64,000 nucleotides of DNA from Actibacterium sp. (GTDB lineage Bacteria; Pseudomonadota; Alphaproteobacteria; Rhodobacterales; Rhodobacteraceae), in contig JADQCB010000008.1 of NCBI GenBank assembly GCA_016278325.1, forward strand, positions 1 to 64,000. The letters are read 5' to 3'. The notes under the pieces are model-generated. The model was not told where the DNA came from. It saw only the letters and a list, made by a program, of their open reading frames with translations, and ran no database searches. A program made the position numbers and the translations under genes. Positions 53,112 to 62,457 of the stretch are shown piece after piece (the first letter of the stretch is position 1; every line of letters begins with the position of its first letter).

Positions 53112-54274
53112 CACCCCGTCGCCCCCATCATCTCGCGCCCGATCAGCATCCGCCGGATTTCCGAGGTGCCCGCCCCGATCTCCATCAGCTTGGCGTCGCG
53201 GAAGATGCGGCTGACCGGCGTTTCGTTCATGAAGCCCGCGCCGCCCATCGCCTGCACCGCCTGGTGGGCGACCACCATCGCCTCTTCCGAGGCATAGAGC
53301 ACGCAGGCCGCCGCGTCGGCGCGGGTCACCGCGCCCCGGTCGCAGGCGCGGGCCACCTCGTAGACATAGGCGCGGGCCGAGTTCATCTTGGTATACATGT
53401 CGGCGATCTTGCCCTGCATCAGCTGGAAATTCCCGATCGGCTGGCCGAATTGCTTGCGTTCCTTCAGATACGGCATGACCTCGTCCAGGCAGGCGGCCAT
53501 GATGCCGGTGCCGATGCCCGACAGCACCACGCGCTCGTAATCCAGGCCCGACATCAGCACGCGCACGCCCTTGCCTTCCTCGCCCAGCACGTTCTCGAAC
53601 GGCACCTCGACATCCTCGAAGATCAGCTCGGCGGTGTTCGAGCCGCGCATCCCCAGCTTGTCGAAATGCGGGCTGGTGGAAAAGCCCTTCATGTCCTTCT
53701 CGACGATGAAGGCGGTGATGCCCTTGCTGCCCGCCTCGGGGTCGGTCTTGGCATAGACCACCAGCGTGTCGGCGTCGGGGCCGTTGGTGATCCAGTATTT
53801 CGTCCCGTTGAGCGAATAATAGCCGTTCCGCTTCTCGGCGCGCAGCTTCATGCCCACCACGTCCGAACCCGCCCCGGCCTCGGACATCGCCAGCGCGCCG
53901 ACCTGCGCGCCCGAGATCAGCCCGGGCAGGTATTTGCGCTTCTGCTCTTCGCTGCCGTTCAGCTTGATCTGGTTGACGCAGAGGTTGGAATGCGCGCCGT
54001 AGGACAGCGAAACGCTGGCCGAGGCGCGCGCGATCTCTTCCACCGCGACGACATGGGCCAGGTATCCCATGCCGGCGCCGCCATATTCCTCGGGCACGGT
54101 GATGCCCAGCAGGCCCAGATCCCCCATTTCGCGCCACAGCGCGGCGGGAAAGGCGTTGGCGCGGTCGATCTCGGCGGCCAGCGGCCTGACACGATCCTGA
54201 GCCCAGCGATGCACCGTCTCGCGCAGCGCGGCGACATCCGCGCCCAGATCGAAACTCATCATGCCCCTGAACAT
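53111..54274 (-). CDS. liuA: Isovaleryl-CoA dehydrogenase
   Basis: This acyl-CoA dehydrogenase oxidises isovaleryl-CoA to 3-methylcrotonyl-CoA with FAD. The 387-residue length is usual. The catalytic base is Glu247 in [11 protein letters not shown], the position used by isovaleryl-CoA dehydrogenases. At the place where other acyl-CoA dehydrogenases have their Glu the sequence reads [13 protein letters not shown], also typical of this class. ATG 54274 has GGGGAGGG upstream. It is the first gene of the liu operon, with promoter and operator just ahead. Confidence 0.94.
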   Translation of the reverse strand: MFRGMMSFDLGADVAALRETVHRWAQDRVRPLAAEIDRANAFPAALWREMGDLGLLGITVPEEYGGAGMGYLAHVVAVEEIARASASVSLSYGAHSNLCVNQIKLNGSEEQKRKYLPGLISGAQVGALAMSEAGAGSDVVGMKLRAEKRNGYYSLNGTKYWITNGPDADTLVVYAKTDPEAGSKGITAFIVEKDMKGFSTSPHFDKLGMRGSNTAELIFEDVEVPFENVLGEEGKGVRVLMSGLDYERVVLSGIGTGIMAACLDEVMPYLKERKQFGQPIGNFQLMQGKIADMYTKMNSARAYVYEVARACDRGAVTRADAAACVLYASEEAMVVAHQAVQAMGGAGFMNETPVSRIFRDAKLMEIGAGTSEIRRMLIGREMMGATG

Positions 54275-54300
54275 CGCCGGCCCTCCCCCGATTTCTTTAT

Positions 54301-54314
54301 TGAACGCTCGTTCA
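54301..54314. promoter_or_regulatory. Palindromic operator TGAACG-N2-CGTTCA ahead of the liu operon
   Basis: The 14-bp site TGAACGCTCGTTCA has perfect 6-bp arms around a 2-bp centre. It begins at the last base of the -10 and covers the expected transcription start. Short palindromes of this form are typical of TetR-family repressors. No TetR gene lies in this window. Confidence 0.6.
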
Positions 54315-54342
54315 TTTAAGGCCGATCGCCGAGTCGGGTCAA
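54314..54342 (-). promoter_or_regulatory. liu operon promoter
   Basis: On the minus strand TTGACC (54342-54337) is followed after 17 bp by TTAAAT (54319-54314), about 40 bp ahead of the liuA ATG. The -35 matches 5/6 and the -10 4/6 of the sigma-70 consensus, among the better promoters here. Confidence 0.7.
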
Positions 54343-54374
54343 GCGTTCCCGCGACGTCCGGGCGCGTCGCGGCT

Positions 54375-55574
54375 TCAGCCGGCCTGGCGGGCGGCGCGAA
54401 GCTCGGCCCGAAGGATCCGGGCAATCAGCGCGCAATCCCCGGTCGTGAAGGTCAGTGGCAGGCGCATGTCGATGAGCCCCGCAAGCAGCCGGTCGGTCTG
54501 CGGCAACCGGACGGGCGCGGCATAACGCCAGTGATCGTAGCGCGAGGTGAACCCGCTGGGCTCGGCCGCGCCGAACCATTTCAGCTCGACCCCGCGGGCG
54601 CGACAGCCCGCCAGCACCGTCTGCACCATGCCGGCGGGCCAGTCGCGCAACAGGAACTGGAAGGAAGAACCGACGAATCCCTCCTGCGGCTTGCGCCGGA
54701 TCAGCGTTACCCCCGGCGTCGCCTCCAGCCCTGCTTCGACGGTGGCGTAAAGCGCGTTCCAGCGGGCGCGTCGTTCGTCCAGCCCGTGCAGTTGCGGTCG
54801 CAGGATCGCGGCGCGCAGATTGTCCATCCGGCCCGAGATGTTGGGCACGTCCAGGCGCAGCCCGTCGAACAGCTCCGGCGGGGGTGAGGCGGAATGCCGA
54901 TCATAGTTCATGTAGGATCCCGACAGCAGCACCGCGCGGGCCATGACCTGCGAATCATCCGAAACGATCAGCCCGCCCTCGCCCGAGTTCAGGTGCTTGT
55001 AGGTCTGCGTCGAGAAACAGCCGACGAGGCCCCATCGCCCGGTCGCCACCCCGTCCCAGGCCGCGCCCATCGTGTGCGCGCAATCCTCGACCACGCTGAC
55101 CCCGGCGGCATCGCAGATGTCCATCAGCGCGCGCATGTCGCAGATATGTCCGCGCATGTGGCTGAGCAGCAGAACCTTCGCCCCGCTCCGGGCGATCTGC
55201 GTTTGCAGATGTGCCAGGTCGATGGTCAGGTCCTCGGCCGCCTCGACGAAGACCGGCGTGGCCCCGACGGCGGCGATCGCGCCGGGCACCGGCGCAAGCG
55301 TGAAGGCGTTGGACAGCACCCGATCGCCGGGCCGCACCCCGACGGCACGCAACGCGCAGGCCATGGCATAGCCCCCGGACGCCACCGCAAGGCAATAGTG
55401 GGCCCCGGTCGCGGCGGCGAATTCCTGTTCCAGCAGCGCGACTTCGCCCGCCTCGCCCTCGGCCAGGTTATAGCGATGCAGGCGCCCGTGGCGCATGACG
55501 GCCAGTGCCGCCGCGATCCCAGCCTCGGGGATCGGCTCCTGCTGGGTGAAACTGCCGGTGAAAACCTCGTGCAT
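54375..55574 (-). CDS. DegT/DnrJ/EryC1-family PLP-dependent aminotransferase
   Basis: The 399-residue protein is a sugar-type aminotransferase family member. The PLP Lys is in [18 protein letters not shown], the PLP ring Asp in [15 protein letters not shown], and the cofactor pocket in [15 protein letters not shown]. Members usually transaminate keto-sugars for surface polysaccharides or antibiotics. No sugar or glycosyltransferase gene is nearby, so the substrate is unknown. ATG 55574 gives [16 protein letters not shown]. It lies between the liu operon and a phosphatase gene. Confidence 0.88.
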   Translation of the reverse strand: MHEVFTGSFTQQEPIPEAGIAAALAVMRHGRLHRYNLAEGEAGEVALLEQEFAAATGAHYCLAVASGGYAMACALRAVGVRPGDRVLSNAFTLAPVPGAIAAVGATPVFVEAAEDLTIDLAHLQTQIARSGAKVLLLSHMRGHICDMRALMDICDAAGVSVVEDCAHTMGAAWDGVATGRWGLVGCFSTQTYKHLNSGEGGLIVSDDSQVMARAVLLSGSYMNYDRHSASPPPELFDGLRLDVPNISGRMDNLRAAILRPQLHGLDERRARWNALYATVEAGLEATPGVTLIRRKPQEGFVGSSFQFLLRDWPAGMVQTVLAGCRARGVELKWFGAAEPSGFTSRYDHWRYAAPVRLPQTDRLLAGLIDMRLPLTFTTGDCALIARILRAELRAARQAG

Positions 55575-55604
55575 GGGGCCAGATTGCGCCGTGCCGTGCG
55601 AAAG

Positions 55605-56294
55605 TCAATCGCCCCCGCCGACGGCTCGCCCCGGCAGCAGGCGCTCGGCCAGATCGAACATCCCGTCGAAATGATCCAGCAGCGCCTCGGGGTTCAGCCG
55701 CGCCACGCCGCGCCCCTCGGGGCCGAATGTGACCAGCGCGCAGGACACCCCGGCGGCGCGCGCCGTGTCGCGGTCGGTGATCGTGTCGCCCACCAGAAAC
55801 GAACGGTCGACGACCCCGCCCGCGCGCTCCACCGCCGCGACATAGGGGGCCGGATCGGGTTTGCGGGTGGGCAAGCTGTCCGCCCCCACCAGCGAGCCGA
55901 ACAGCGCGCGCACCCCCAGCCGCACCAGCAGACTCTCGGCCAGCGCCTCGGGCTTGTTGGTGCAGACCCCCAGCCGATATCCGGCCGCACCCAGCCGCTG
56001 CACCGCGCGCGCGGCGCCGGGATAAAGCCGCGTCTGCCGGTCGATCGCCTGGCCATAGAAGTCGAGGAACTGCCGGTATTGCGCCTCCAGGTCGGTTTCG
56101 GACCAGGCGGGCCTTGTCCGCGCGAACCCCAGCCGCAGCATCGCGCGGCCGCCGCGAAAGGCCGTGGCCGCATCGGCGCGCGGATCAAGGGGCATGCCCA
56201 GCCCCTGCCCCGCGAAACACGCATTGGCGGCGGCGATCAGGTCTGCGCTGGTGTCGGCCAGGGTGCCGTCGAGGTCGAAGATTACGGTGCGCAT
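55605..56294 (-). CDS. gph: HAD-superfamily hydrolase, probable phosphoglycolate phosphatase
   Basis: The 229-residue protein has HAD motif I FDLDGTLADTSADLI at 6-20, motif II CTNKPEA with the preceding Thr/Ser, motif III KPDPAPY, and motif IV VGDTITDRDTARAAG. The cap size and sequence fit phosphoglycolate phosphatases, which recycle 2-phosphoglycolate from DNA repair or photorespiration. Substrate is inferred by family. It is 30 bp upstream of the DegT gene, on the same strand. Confidence 0.85.
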   Translation of the reverse strand: MRTVIFDLDGTLADTSADLIAAANACFAGQGLGMPLDPRADAATAFRGGRAMLRLGFARTRPAWSETDLEAQYRQFLDFYGQAIDRQTRLYPGAARAVQRLGAAGYRLGVCTNKPEALAESLLVRLGVRALFGSLVGADSLPTRKPDPAPYVAAVERAGGVVDRSFLVGDTITDRDTARAAGVSCALVTFGPEGRGVARLNPEALLDHFDGMFDLAERLLPGRAVGGGD

Positions 56295-56421
56295 TCACTT
56301 TCCTTCGGCGCCGATCCGCCCAGCCCTGAAACCGGCTGTAACGCCAATTGACCGGCTTCGGCCTTGAATATGTCCCGCTTCCAGATAGAACCGGCGCAGG
56401 TCAATGGAAAGAGTGAAACTC

Positions 56422-57768
56422 ATGCGGACAGCGCTGGTGATTCTCGCGGCCGGACAGGGCACCAGGATGAACTCCGACCTGCCCAAGGTGCTGCATCCGC
56501 TGGCCGGCGCGCCGCTTCTGGTCCATGCGATGAAATCCGGCGCCGCGCTGGCCCCCGCGCGCACCGTGATCGTGACCGGACATGGCGGCGAGGCCGTGGC
56601 CGCCGCCGCCCGGGCGCATGACCCGGATGTTCGCATCGTGGTCCAGGACGAACAGCTGGGCACGGGACATGCCGTGGCGCAGACCCGGGCCGCGCTGGAC
56701 GGCTTCGACGGCGACATGATCGTGCTTTATGGCGACACCCCCTTCATCCGGCCCGAGACCCTGGCCGCCATGGCCCAAGCGCGGCAGCACCACGATATCG
56801 TTGTGCTGGGGTTCCAGGCCGCCGATCCCGGCCGCTATGGCCGGCTGGTGATGGCGGATGACCGGCTTGAGCGGATCGTTGAATTCAAGGACGCCACCGA
56901 GACCGAGCGCCGGATAAGCCTTTGCAACAGCGGGGTCGTGCTCGGCGATTCCGGGCTGATCCTCGACCTGATCGCAACGCTGTCGAACGACAACGCCTCG
57001 GGAGAATATTACCTGACCGACATCGTGGCGGCGGCCCGGGCGCGCGGGTTGTCGGCCGGCGCCGTCACCTGCGACGAGGCCGAAACGCTTGGCGTGAACA
57101 CGCGCGCGCAACTGGCCGCCGCCGAAGCCGCCTTCCAGGCGCGGGCGCGCGCCGGCGCGATGGAGGACGGCGTTACGCTGGTGGTGCCCGAGACCGTGTT
57201 CTTCGCCCATGACACGGTTCTTGGACGCGACGCGGTGATCGAGCCCAACGTGATCCTGGGCCCCGGCGTCAGCGTCGAATCCGGGGCGCGGATCCGCGCC
57301 TTCTCGCATCTTGAGGGATGCCATGTCTCCTGCGGGGCGATCGTGGGACCGTTCGCGCGGCTGCGCCCCGGTGCGGAACTGGCCGAGGATGTTCATGTCG
57401 GCAATTTCGTCGAGATCAAGAATGCCACCCTGGAACAGGGCGCCAAGGCCAATCACCTGAGCTATATCGGCGATGCGCGCGTCGGGGCGGCGGCGAATAT
57501 CGGGGCGGGCACCGTAACCTGCAACTATGACGGCGTGTTCAAGCACCGCACCGAGATCGGCGCGCGGGCCTTCATCGGCTCGGACACGATGCTGGTCGCG
57601 CCGGTCCGCGTCGGCGCCGAGGCGATGACGGGCTCGGGCTCGGTGATCACCGAGGACGTGCCGGACGGTGCCATCGCCATCGGCCGGGCGCGGCAGGTCA
57701 ACAAGCCGGGCCTGGCGCGCAAGCTGATGCAGAAACTGAAAGATGCCCGCGCGCGGCGTCAGAATTGA
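56422..57768 (+). CDS. glmU: Bifunctional UDP-GlcNAc pyrophosphorylase / glucosamine-1-phosphate N-acetyltransferase
   Basis: GlmU makes UDP-N-acetylglucosamine for peptidoglycan and lipopolysaccharide. The 448-residue protein has the uridyltransferase domain (LAAGQGTRMNSDLPKVLHP at 8-26; VLYGDTPFI) and a left-handed beta-helix acetyltransferase domain with KANHLSYIGDARVG and NIGAGTVTCNYDG. I chose ATG 56422 because homologs start xTALVILAAG; an in-frame ATG at 56404 would add MERVKL. It is followed by glmS after 7 bp, so two linked steps of hexosamine synthesis are cotranscribed. Confidence 0.95.
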   Translation: MRTALVILAAGQGTRMNSDLPKVLHPLAGAPLLVHAMKSGAALAPARTVIVTGHGGEAVAAAARAHDPDVRIVVQDEQLGTGHAVAQTRAALDGFDGDMIVLYGDTPFIRPETLAAMAQARQHHDIVVLGFQAADPGRYGRLVMADDRLERIVEFKDATETERRISLCNSGVVLGDSGLILDLIATLSNDNASGEYYLTDIVAAARARGLSAGAVTCDEAETLGVNTRAQLAAAEAAFQARARAGAMEDGVTLVVPETVFFAHDTVLGRDAVIEPNVILGPGVSVESGARIRAFSHLEGCHVSCGAIVGPFARLRPGAELAEDVHVGNFVEIKNATLEQGAKANHLSYIGDARVGAAANIGAGTVTCNYDGVFKHRTEIGARAFIGSDTMLVAPVRVGAEAMTGSGSVITEDVPDGAIAIGRARQVNKPGLARKLMQKLKDARARRQN

Positions 57769-57775
57769 GGTCGTC

Positions 57776-59599
57776 ATGTGTGGCATCGTAGGGGTTCTTG
57801 GCAAGCACGAGGCGGCACCGGTGATCCTGGAGGCGCTGCGCCGCCTCGAATACCGTGGCTATGACAGCGCCGGAATTGCCACCGTCAACAACGGCCGGCT
57901 GGACCGGCGCCGGGCGGTCGGCAAGCTGGTGAACCTGTCCGACCTGCTGGTCCACGACCCGTTGGCGGGCAAGTCGGGTATCGGCCACACCCGCTGGGCC
58001 ACGCATGGCGCGCCCAGCGTCGCCAACGCGCATCCGCAGCGCGCGGGCGGCGTTGCGGTGGTGCATAACGGGATCATCGAGAATTTCCGCGCCCTGCGCC
58101 AGGAGCTGATCGCCGATGGCATGGCCTTCGAATCCGAGACCGATACCGAGACGGTCGCACTTCTGACCCGGCACTACCTGGATGCGGGCCTGCCCGCCGC
58201 CGAGGCGGCGTTCCGGACACTCGACCGGCTGGAGGGCGCCTTTGCGCTGTGTTTCCTGTTCGACGGCGAAGACGACCTGATCGTTGCGGCCCGCAAGGGA
58301 TCACCGCTGGCGATCGGCCAAGGTGAGGGCGAGATGTTCGTCGGTTCGGACGCCATCGCGCTGTCGACATTGACCGACCGGATCACCTATCTCGAGGAAG
58401 GCGACCGCGCCATCATCACCCGCGCCGGCGCCGAGATCTTCGATGCCCAGGGCCATCCGGTCGCGCGCGCGGTCAAGACCGTGCGGATCGACGCCGCGCA
58501 GATCGAAAAGGCCGGTCATCGCCATTTCATGGCCAAGGAAATCGCCGAGCAACCGTCGGTCATGGGCAACGCGCTGCGCCATTACCTGACCCCGGACGGC
58601 CGCGACATCCGCCTGCCACCGGAAATGCCGAACCTTGCCGATTACGATCGCGTCATCATGGTGGCCTGCGGCACCGCCTCGCTGGCCTGCATGACGGCGA
58701 AATACTGGTTCGAGCGCGCGGCCGGGCTTGCGGTGGATGTCGATATCGCCTCGGAATTCCGCTATCGCGATCCGCCGATCCCGCCGCGCAGCCTGGCCAT
58801 CTTCGTCAGCCAGTCGGGCGAGACGGCCGACACCCTGGCCGCGCTGCGCCATTGCCGCGGCAAGGCGGCGGCGATCCTGTCCATCGTGAATGTCGCGGAA
58901 AGCTCGATCGCGCGGGAAAGCGACCTGGCGCTGCTAATCCATGCCGGCCCGGAAATCGGCGTCGCCTCAACCAAGGCGTTCACCTGCCAGTTGACGGTCC
59001 TCGCGCTGCTTGCCCTGAAGGCGGCCGCGCTGCGTGATCGCATGACGCCCGATGCGCTGGCCCGATGCCTGGCCGATCTGCAATCCGTGCCGGGCCTGAT
59101 GAACGTGGCGCTTGGCCTGGATGACGAGATCCGCAGCGTCGCCAAACTGCTGGCCGAAACGCGCGACGTGCTGTTCCTTGGCCGTGGGCAGATGTATCCG
59201 CTTGCGCTGGAAGGCGCGCTGAAACTGAAGGAAATCAGCTATATCCATGCCGAAGGTTATGCGTCGGGCGAACTCAAGCACGGGCCGATCGCATTGGTGG
59301 ACAAGAACGTACCGGTGATCGTCCTGGCGCCGCATGACCGGCTTTTCGACAAGACCGTGTCCAACATGCAAGAGGTGCTTGCCCGCGGCGGCAAGGTGGT
59401 GCTGATCAGCGACGGACCGGGGATGAAAGAGGCCGGCGAACAGGTCTGGCAGCGGATCACCCTGCCCGAGGTGCCCGCGATGTTCGCCCCGATCCTCTAT
59501 GCCCTGCCGGCGCAGATGCTGGCCTATCACACGGCCGTGGCCAAAGGCACCGATGTCGATCAGCCGCGCAACCTGGCCAAGTCGGTGACGGTCGAGTGA
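57776..59599 (+). CDS. glmS: Glutamine--fructose-6-phosphate aminotransferase (isomerizing)
   Basis: GlmS makes glucosamine-6-phosphate from fructose-6-phosphate and glutamine, the first hexosamine step. The 607-residue protein has the N-terminal nucleophile Cys2 (MCGIVGVLG), GHTRWATHG and HNGIIENF in the glutaminase domain, then two SIS domains (VACGTASLAC, SQSGETADTLAALR, LGRGQMYPLALEGALKLKEI) and the C-terminal NLAKSVTVE. ATG 57776 is fixed by the need for Cys2. I see no glmS ribozyme, which is a Gram-positive feature. Confidence 0.97.
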   Translation: MCGIVGVLGKHEAAPVILEALRRLEYRGYDSAGIATVNNGRLDRRRAVGKLVNLSDLLVHDPLAGKSGIGHTRWATHGAPSVANAHPQRAGGVAVVHNGIIENFRALRQELIADGMAFESETDTETVALLTRHYLDAGLPAAEAAFRTLDRLEGAFALCFLFDGEDDLIVAARKGSPLAIGQGEGEMFVGSDAIALSTLTDRITYLEEGDRAIITRAGAEIFDAQGHPVARAVKTVRIDAAQIEKAGHRHFMAKEIAEQPSVMGNALRHYLTPDGRDIRLPPEMPNLADYDRVIMVACGTASLACMTAKYWFERAAGLAVDVDIASEFRYRDPPIPPRSLAIFVSQSGETADTLAALRHCRGKAAAILSIVNVAESSIARESDLALLIHAGPEIGVASTKAFTCQLTVLALLALKAAALRDRMTPDALARCLADLQSVPGLMNVALGLDDEIRSVAKLLAETRDVLFLGRGQMYPLALEGALKLKEISYIHAEGYASGELKHGPIALVDKNVPVIVLAPHDRLFDKTVSNMQEVLARGGKVVLISDGPGMKEAGEQVWQRITLPEVPAMFAPILYALPAQMLAYHTAVAKGTDVDQPRNLAKSVTVE

Positions 59600-59668
59600 G
59601 CCGACAGCCGGGCAGAACCGGAGCCAGGGCGCCGGGACCGATGCGCACCGCTTTCCGGCAGGGGTGAA

Positions 59669-60577
59669 ATGGATCGTCTCGAAGCTGACAGGATGTTCGT
59701 TTCGGTGATGGAAACCGGCAGCTTCACCCGCGCGGCCGCGCGGCATGGAACGAACTCGGGCCAGGCCTCCAAGCTCGTGTCACGGCTTGAGGCCGAGCTG
59801 GGTGTCAGGCTCTTGAACCGCACCACGCGCTCGGTCTCGGCGACGGAGGAAGGGCAGGCCTATTTCGAGCGTCTCCGCCCGCTGCTCGACGAATTCGACA
59901 ACCTCGATGCCGCGGTGCGCGATGCCTCGCACGCGCCGCGCGGGCGCCTGCGCCTGACGGCGCCGCTGACCTTCGGCGCGATGCAGCTTGCGCCGACCCT
60001 GAACGCCTTCGCCCGGCAATATGCCGAGATCGAACTCGACGTCAGTTTTTCCGACCGTGTCGTGAACCTTGTCGACGAAGGCTTCGACATGGCGATCCGG
60101 GTGGGGCGACCCGACGATTCCAGCCTGATCGCGCGCAAGCTCTGCGATGTCCGGATCGTCGTTGTCGGGGCTCCGGCCTATCTCGCGTCAAGGGGCGCCC
60201 CCGCCACGCCGGAAGAGCTGGTGCAGCATGATTGCATCATCGACACCAACTTCCATGACCCGAACCGGTGGCCGGTCGGTCCGGCAGGGGCCGGGCGCAC
60301 GGCGCCGGTACGCGGCCGCATCCGGTATTCCAACGCCGAAGCCTGCCTCGGGGCCGCGGAAGCGGGGCTCGGGCTGGCCTGCGTGCCCGCCTTCATCGCC
60401 GGTGACGCGCTGCGATCAGGCCGGGTCGTCCAGCTGCTTGTCGAATACGAGACCACGCCCTACGGGGTGCACGCGCTCTATCCGCACAGTCGGCACCTCG
60501 CCGCGAAGGTCCGTGTTCTCGTCGATTTTATGGTTCAACGCTATCGCGGCGCGCCCGACTGGGAGGCCGGCTGGTAG
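59669..60577 (+). CDS. LysR-family transcriptional regulator
   Basis: The 302-residue protein has the N-terminal winged HTH (residues 1-60: FVSVMETGSFTRAAARHGT, then SRLEAELGVRLLNRTTRSVS) and a substrate-binding domain with LTFGAMQLAPTLNAF and GLACVPAF. AGGGG lies upstream of ATG 59669. It precedes a DoxX and a VOC gene on the same strand, which are its likely targets or partners. The effector is unknown. Confidence 0.92.
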   Translation: MDRLEADRMFVSVMETGSFTRAAARHGTNSGQASKLVSRLEAELGVRLLNRTTRSVSATEEGQAYFERLRPLLDEFDNLDAAVRDASHAPRGRLRLTAPLTFGAMQLAPTLNAFARQYAEIELDVSFSDRVVNLVDEGFDMAIRVGRPDDSSLIARKLCDVRIVVVGAPAYLASRGAPATPEELVQHDCIIDTNFHDPNRWPVGPAGAGRTAPVRGRIRYSNAEACLGAAEAGLGLACVPAFIAGDALRSGRVVQLLVEYETTPYGVHALYPHSRHLAAKVRVLVDFMVQRYRGAPDWEAGW

Positions 60578-60623
60578 AGACTGCTTCCATTTCGGCAGCA
60601 ATCATCTTCCAAATTGTCGGATT

Positions 60624-60638
60624 ATCATTCACTGTGAT
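60624..60638 (+). promoter_or_regulatory. Candidate LysR-type binding site
   Basis: ATCA and TGAT form an interrupted dyad (60624-60638) with the T-N11-A spacing of LysR boxes, in the 120 bp between the LysR gene and doxX. One dyad of this size can occur by chance. Confidence 0.3.
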
Positions 60639-60697
60639 GGGTGTCATTTTCGCCTCATCGACATCGCGCTCATGCGCCCCCTCCGAGGAGAAACGAA

Positions 60698-61141
60698 ATG
60701 ACCTACACGCCCGCATCCACATCCATTCGCCCGTCACTTGTCGCCGGCGTGAGCAACGCCGATCTCGCGGCCACCCTCCTGCGCGTCTCGATGGGCGTGC
60801 TGTTTCTTGCCCATGCCGGGCTGAAGCTCTTCATCTTCACGCCGGCCGGCACCGCCGCCTATTTCGCCAGCCTCGGGCTTCCCGGGCCGCTGGCCTATCT
60901 CGTCATCGCGGCCGAGCTGTTCGGCGGAATCGCCCTGATCCTCGGCCTCTCCACCCGCTGGGTGTCGCTGGCGCTGGTGCCGATCCTGCTGGGCTCGATC
61001 TACGTCCCGCACGGCGCCAACGGCTTCTTCTTTTCCAACGAAGGCGGCGGCTGGGAATTCCCGGCATTCTGGGCGGTGACGCTTGTGGTGCAGGCCCTGC
61101 TGGGTGATGGCGCCTGGGCGCTGAAGCGCCCCCGCGCCTGA
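60698..61141 (+). CDS. DoxX-family membrane protein
   Basis: The 147-residue protein has four membrane helices with the DoxX pattern: LLRVSMGVLFLAHAGLKL at the start and AELFGGIALILGLSTRWVS in the middle, and a loop YVPHGANGFFFSNEGGGWEFP before the last helix. DoxX-type proteins are linked to oxidative stress and thiol reduction in some bacteria, but the reaction is unknown. GAGGAG lies 7 bases before ATG 60698; a longer frame is not used. Confidence 0.88.
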   Translation: MTYTPASTSIRPSLVAGVSNADLAATLLRVSMGVLFLAHAGLKLFIFTPAGTAAYFASLGLPGPLAYLVIAAELFGGIALILGLSTRWVSLALVPILLGSIYVPHGANGFFFSNEGGGWEFPAFWAVTLVVQALLGDGAWALKRPRA

Positions 61142-61201
61142 TCCGACATCCCGGGCCGCGAGCTTCGTCTCGCGGCCGCACCACGTTCAAGGAGTGCCGC
61201 C

Positions 61202-62065
61202 ATGACCGCTGCCAACGACCTGTTCGACATGACCGCCGCCCCGATGCGCATCGGCACCGTCCGGCTGAAGGTGCGCGACCTCGAAACGGTCTCTGCCTTC
61301 TATCGGCAGGTCCTCGGGCTGGACGTGATCGAGACCGGCACCGGACGCGCCGTGCTGGGCACCGGGGACACGGCTTTGCTGGAACTCGAAGGAAATGCAG
61401 CCCTGCTGCCGCCGGACCCGCGACAGGCCGGACTCTTTCATACGGCCTTCCTGCTGCCAACGCGCGCCGATCTCGCACGCTGGCTGGCCCATGTCGCCGA
61501 GACGCGCGTGCCGCTGCAAGGCGCGTCCGATCACATTGTCAGCGAGGCGCTCTACCTCGCCGATCCCGAGGGCAACGGCATCGAGGTCTATGCCGACCGA
61601 CCGCAGGCGCTTTGGCGCACGCCATCGGGCGCGGTGCGCATGGCGACCGATCCGCTTGACTTGCAGGATCTGCTGCGAACGGCCGAAGGCACCGAATGGT
61701 CGGGCTTTCCCGCCGGCGGCCGCATCGGCCACGTTCACCTGCAGGTGGGTGACACCGAGGCCGCCGACCGATTCTACCGCGACATCCTCGGCTTCGACAT
61801 CGCCACGCGCTATCCGGGCGCAAGCTTCTACGGCAGCGGCGGCTATCACCACCAGCTTGCCGGCAATGTCTGGAACAGCCGCCGCGCCGGGATGCGCCCC
61901 GACGGCATGGCCGGTCTCGATACCGTGGAGATCCTTGTCCGCGACCCGCAGGATGCCGCGGCCATCGCCGCCCGCGCCGAGGCGTCCGGCATTCCCCTTG
62001 ACGATCACCCCGGCGGCCTGACCCTGCACGACCCCTGGGGCACGCGGATCGACCTTGCGCATTGA
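61202..62065 (+). CDS. VOC-family protein (CatE/glyoxalase-like, two VOC modules)
   Basis: The 287-residue protein has two vicinal-oxygen-chelate modules. The first (about 15-130) has RLKVRDLETVSAFYRQVLGL and ALYLADPEGNGIEVYADRP; the second (about 170-287) has HVHLQVGDTEAADRFYRDIL and YHHQLAGNVWNS. Metal ligands such as His174 and Glu127 fit ring-cleaving dioxygenase-like or CatE-type proteins. GGAG lies upstream of ATG 61202. It follows DoxX after 60 bp. The substrate is unknown. Confidence 0.87.
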   Translation: MTAANDLFDMTAAPMRIGTVRLKVRDLETVSAFYRQVLGLDVIETGTGRAVLGTGDTALLELEGNAALLPPDPRQAGLFHTAFLLPTRADLARWLAHVAETRVPLQGASDHIVSEALYLADPEGNGIEVYADRPQALWRTPSGAVRMATDPLDLQDLLRTAEGTEWSGFPAGGRIGHVHLQVGDTEAADRFYRDILGFDIATRYPGASFYGSGGYHHQLAGNVWNSRRAGMRPDGMAGLDTVEILVRDPQDAAAIAARAEASGIPLDDHPGGLTLHDPWGTRIDLAH

Positions 62066-62322
62066 GCGGGCTGACGGTCGGCGCTGTATATCCACATGAA
62101 CGCATCTGCGCCGGCGGCAGACTTTCCCCGACTGGCGAATGTCCGAACCGGTTGCGCTCTCGCCACAGCTGTTCTCGCAAGCTGCCGGACAGCTGTTCGA
62201 CTGAATCGAACCATGCCGTTGCGGCTGAAAACCTGATCTTCGATGTGGGTCGGGAAAAACCGTCGCACCGTTCAGTGAACCCTGGATGACTTCGCGAAGC
62301 ACGCCTGGGTAGCTGAAACCAT
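62066..62322. other. 257-bp stretch with no recognisable gene, next to tRNA-Val
   Basis: The sequence lies between the VOC gene and the tRNA-Val 3' end. It contains two copies of ACAGCTGT about 25 bp apart (around 62165-62195) and a CTTCGCGAAG palindrome near 62290. Short minus-strand frames are open, but none resembles a protein I know. I see no integrase or copy of the tRNA 3' end. Confidence 0.4.
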
Positions 62323-62398
<76 letters not shown>

Positions 62399-62457
62399 GC
62401 CCGGCCGCGTCCTTAGCGTGAACGCGTGGGCCGCGGCAAGCCCATATCGCGGGGCGG

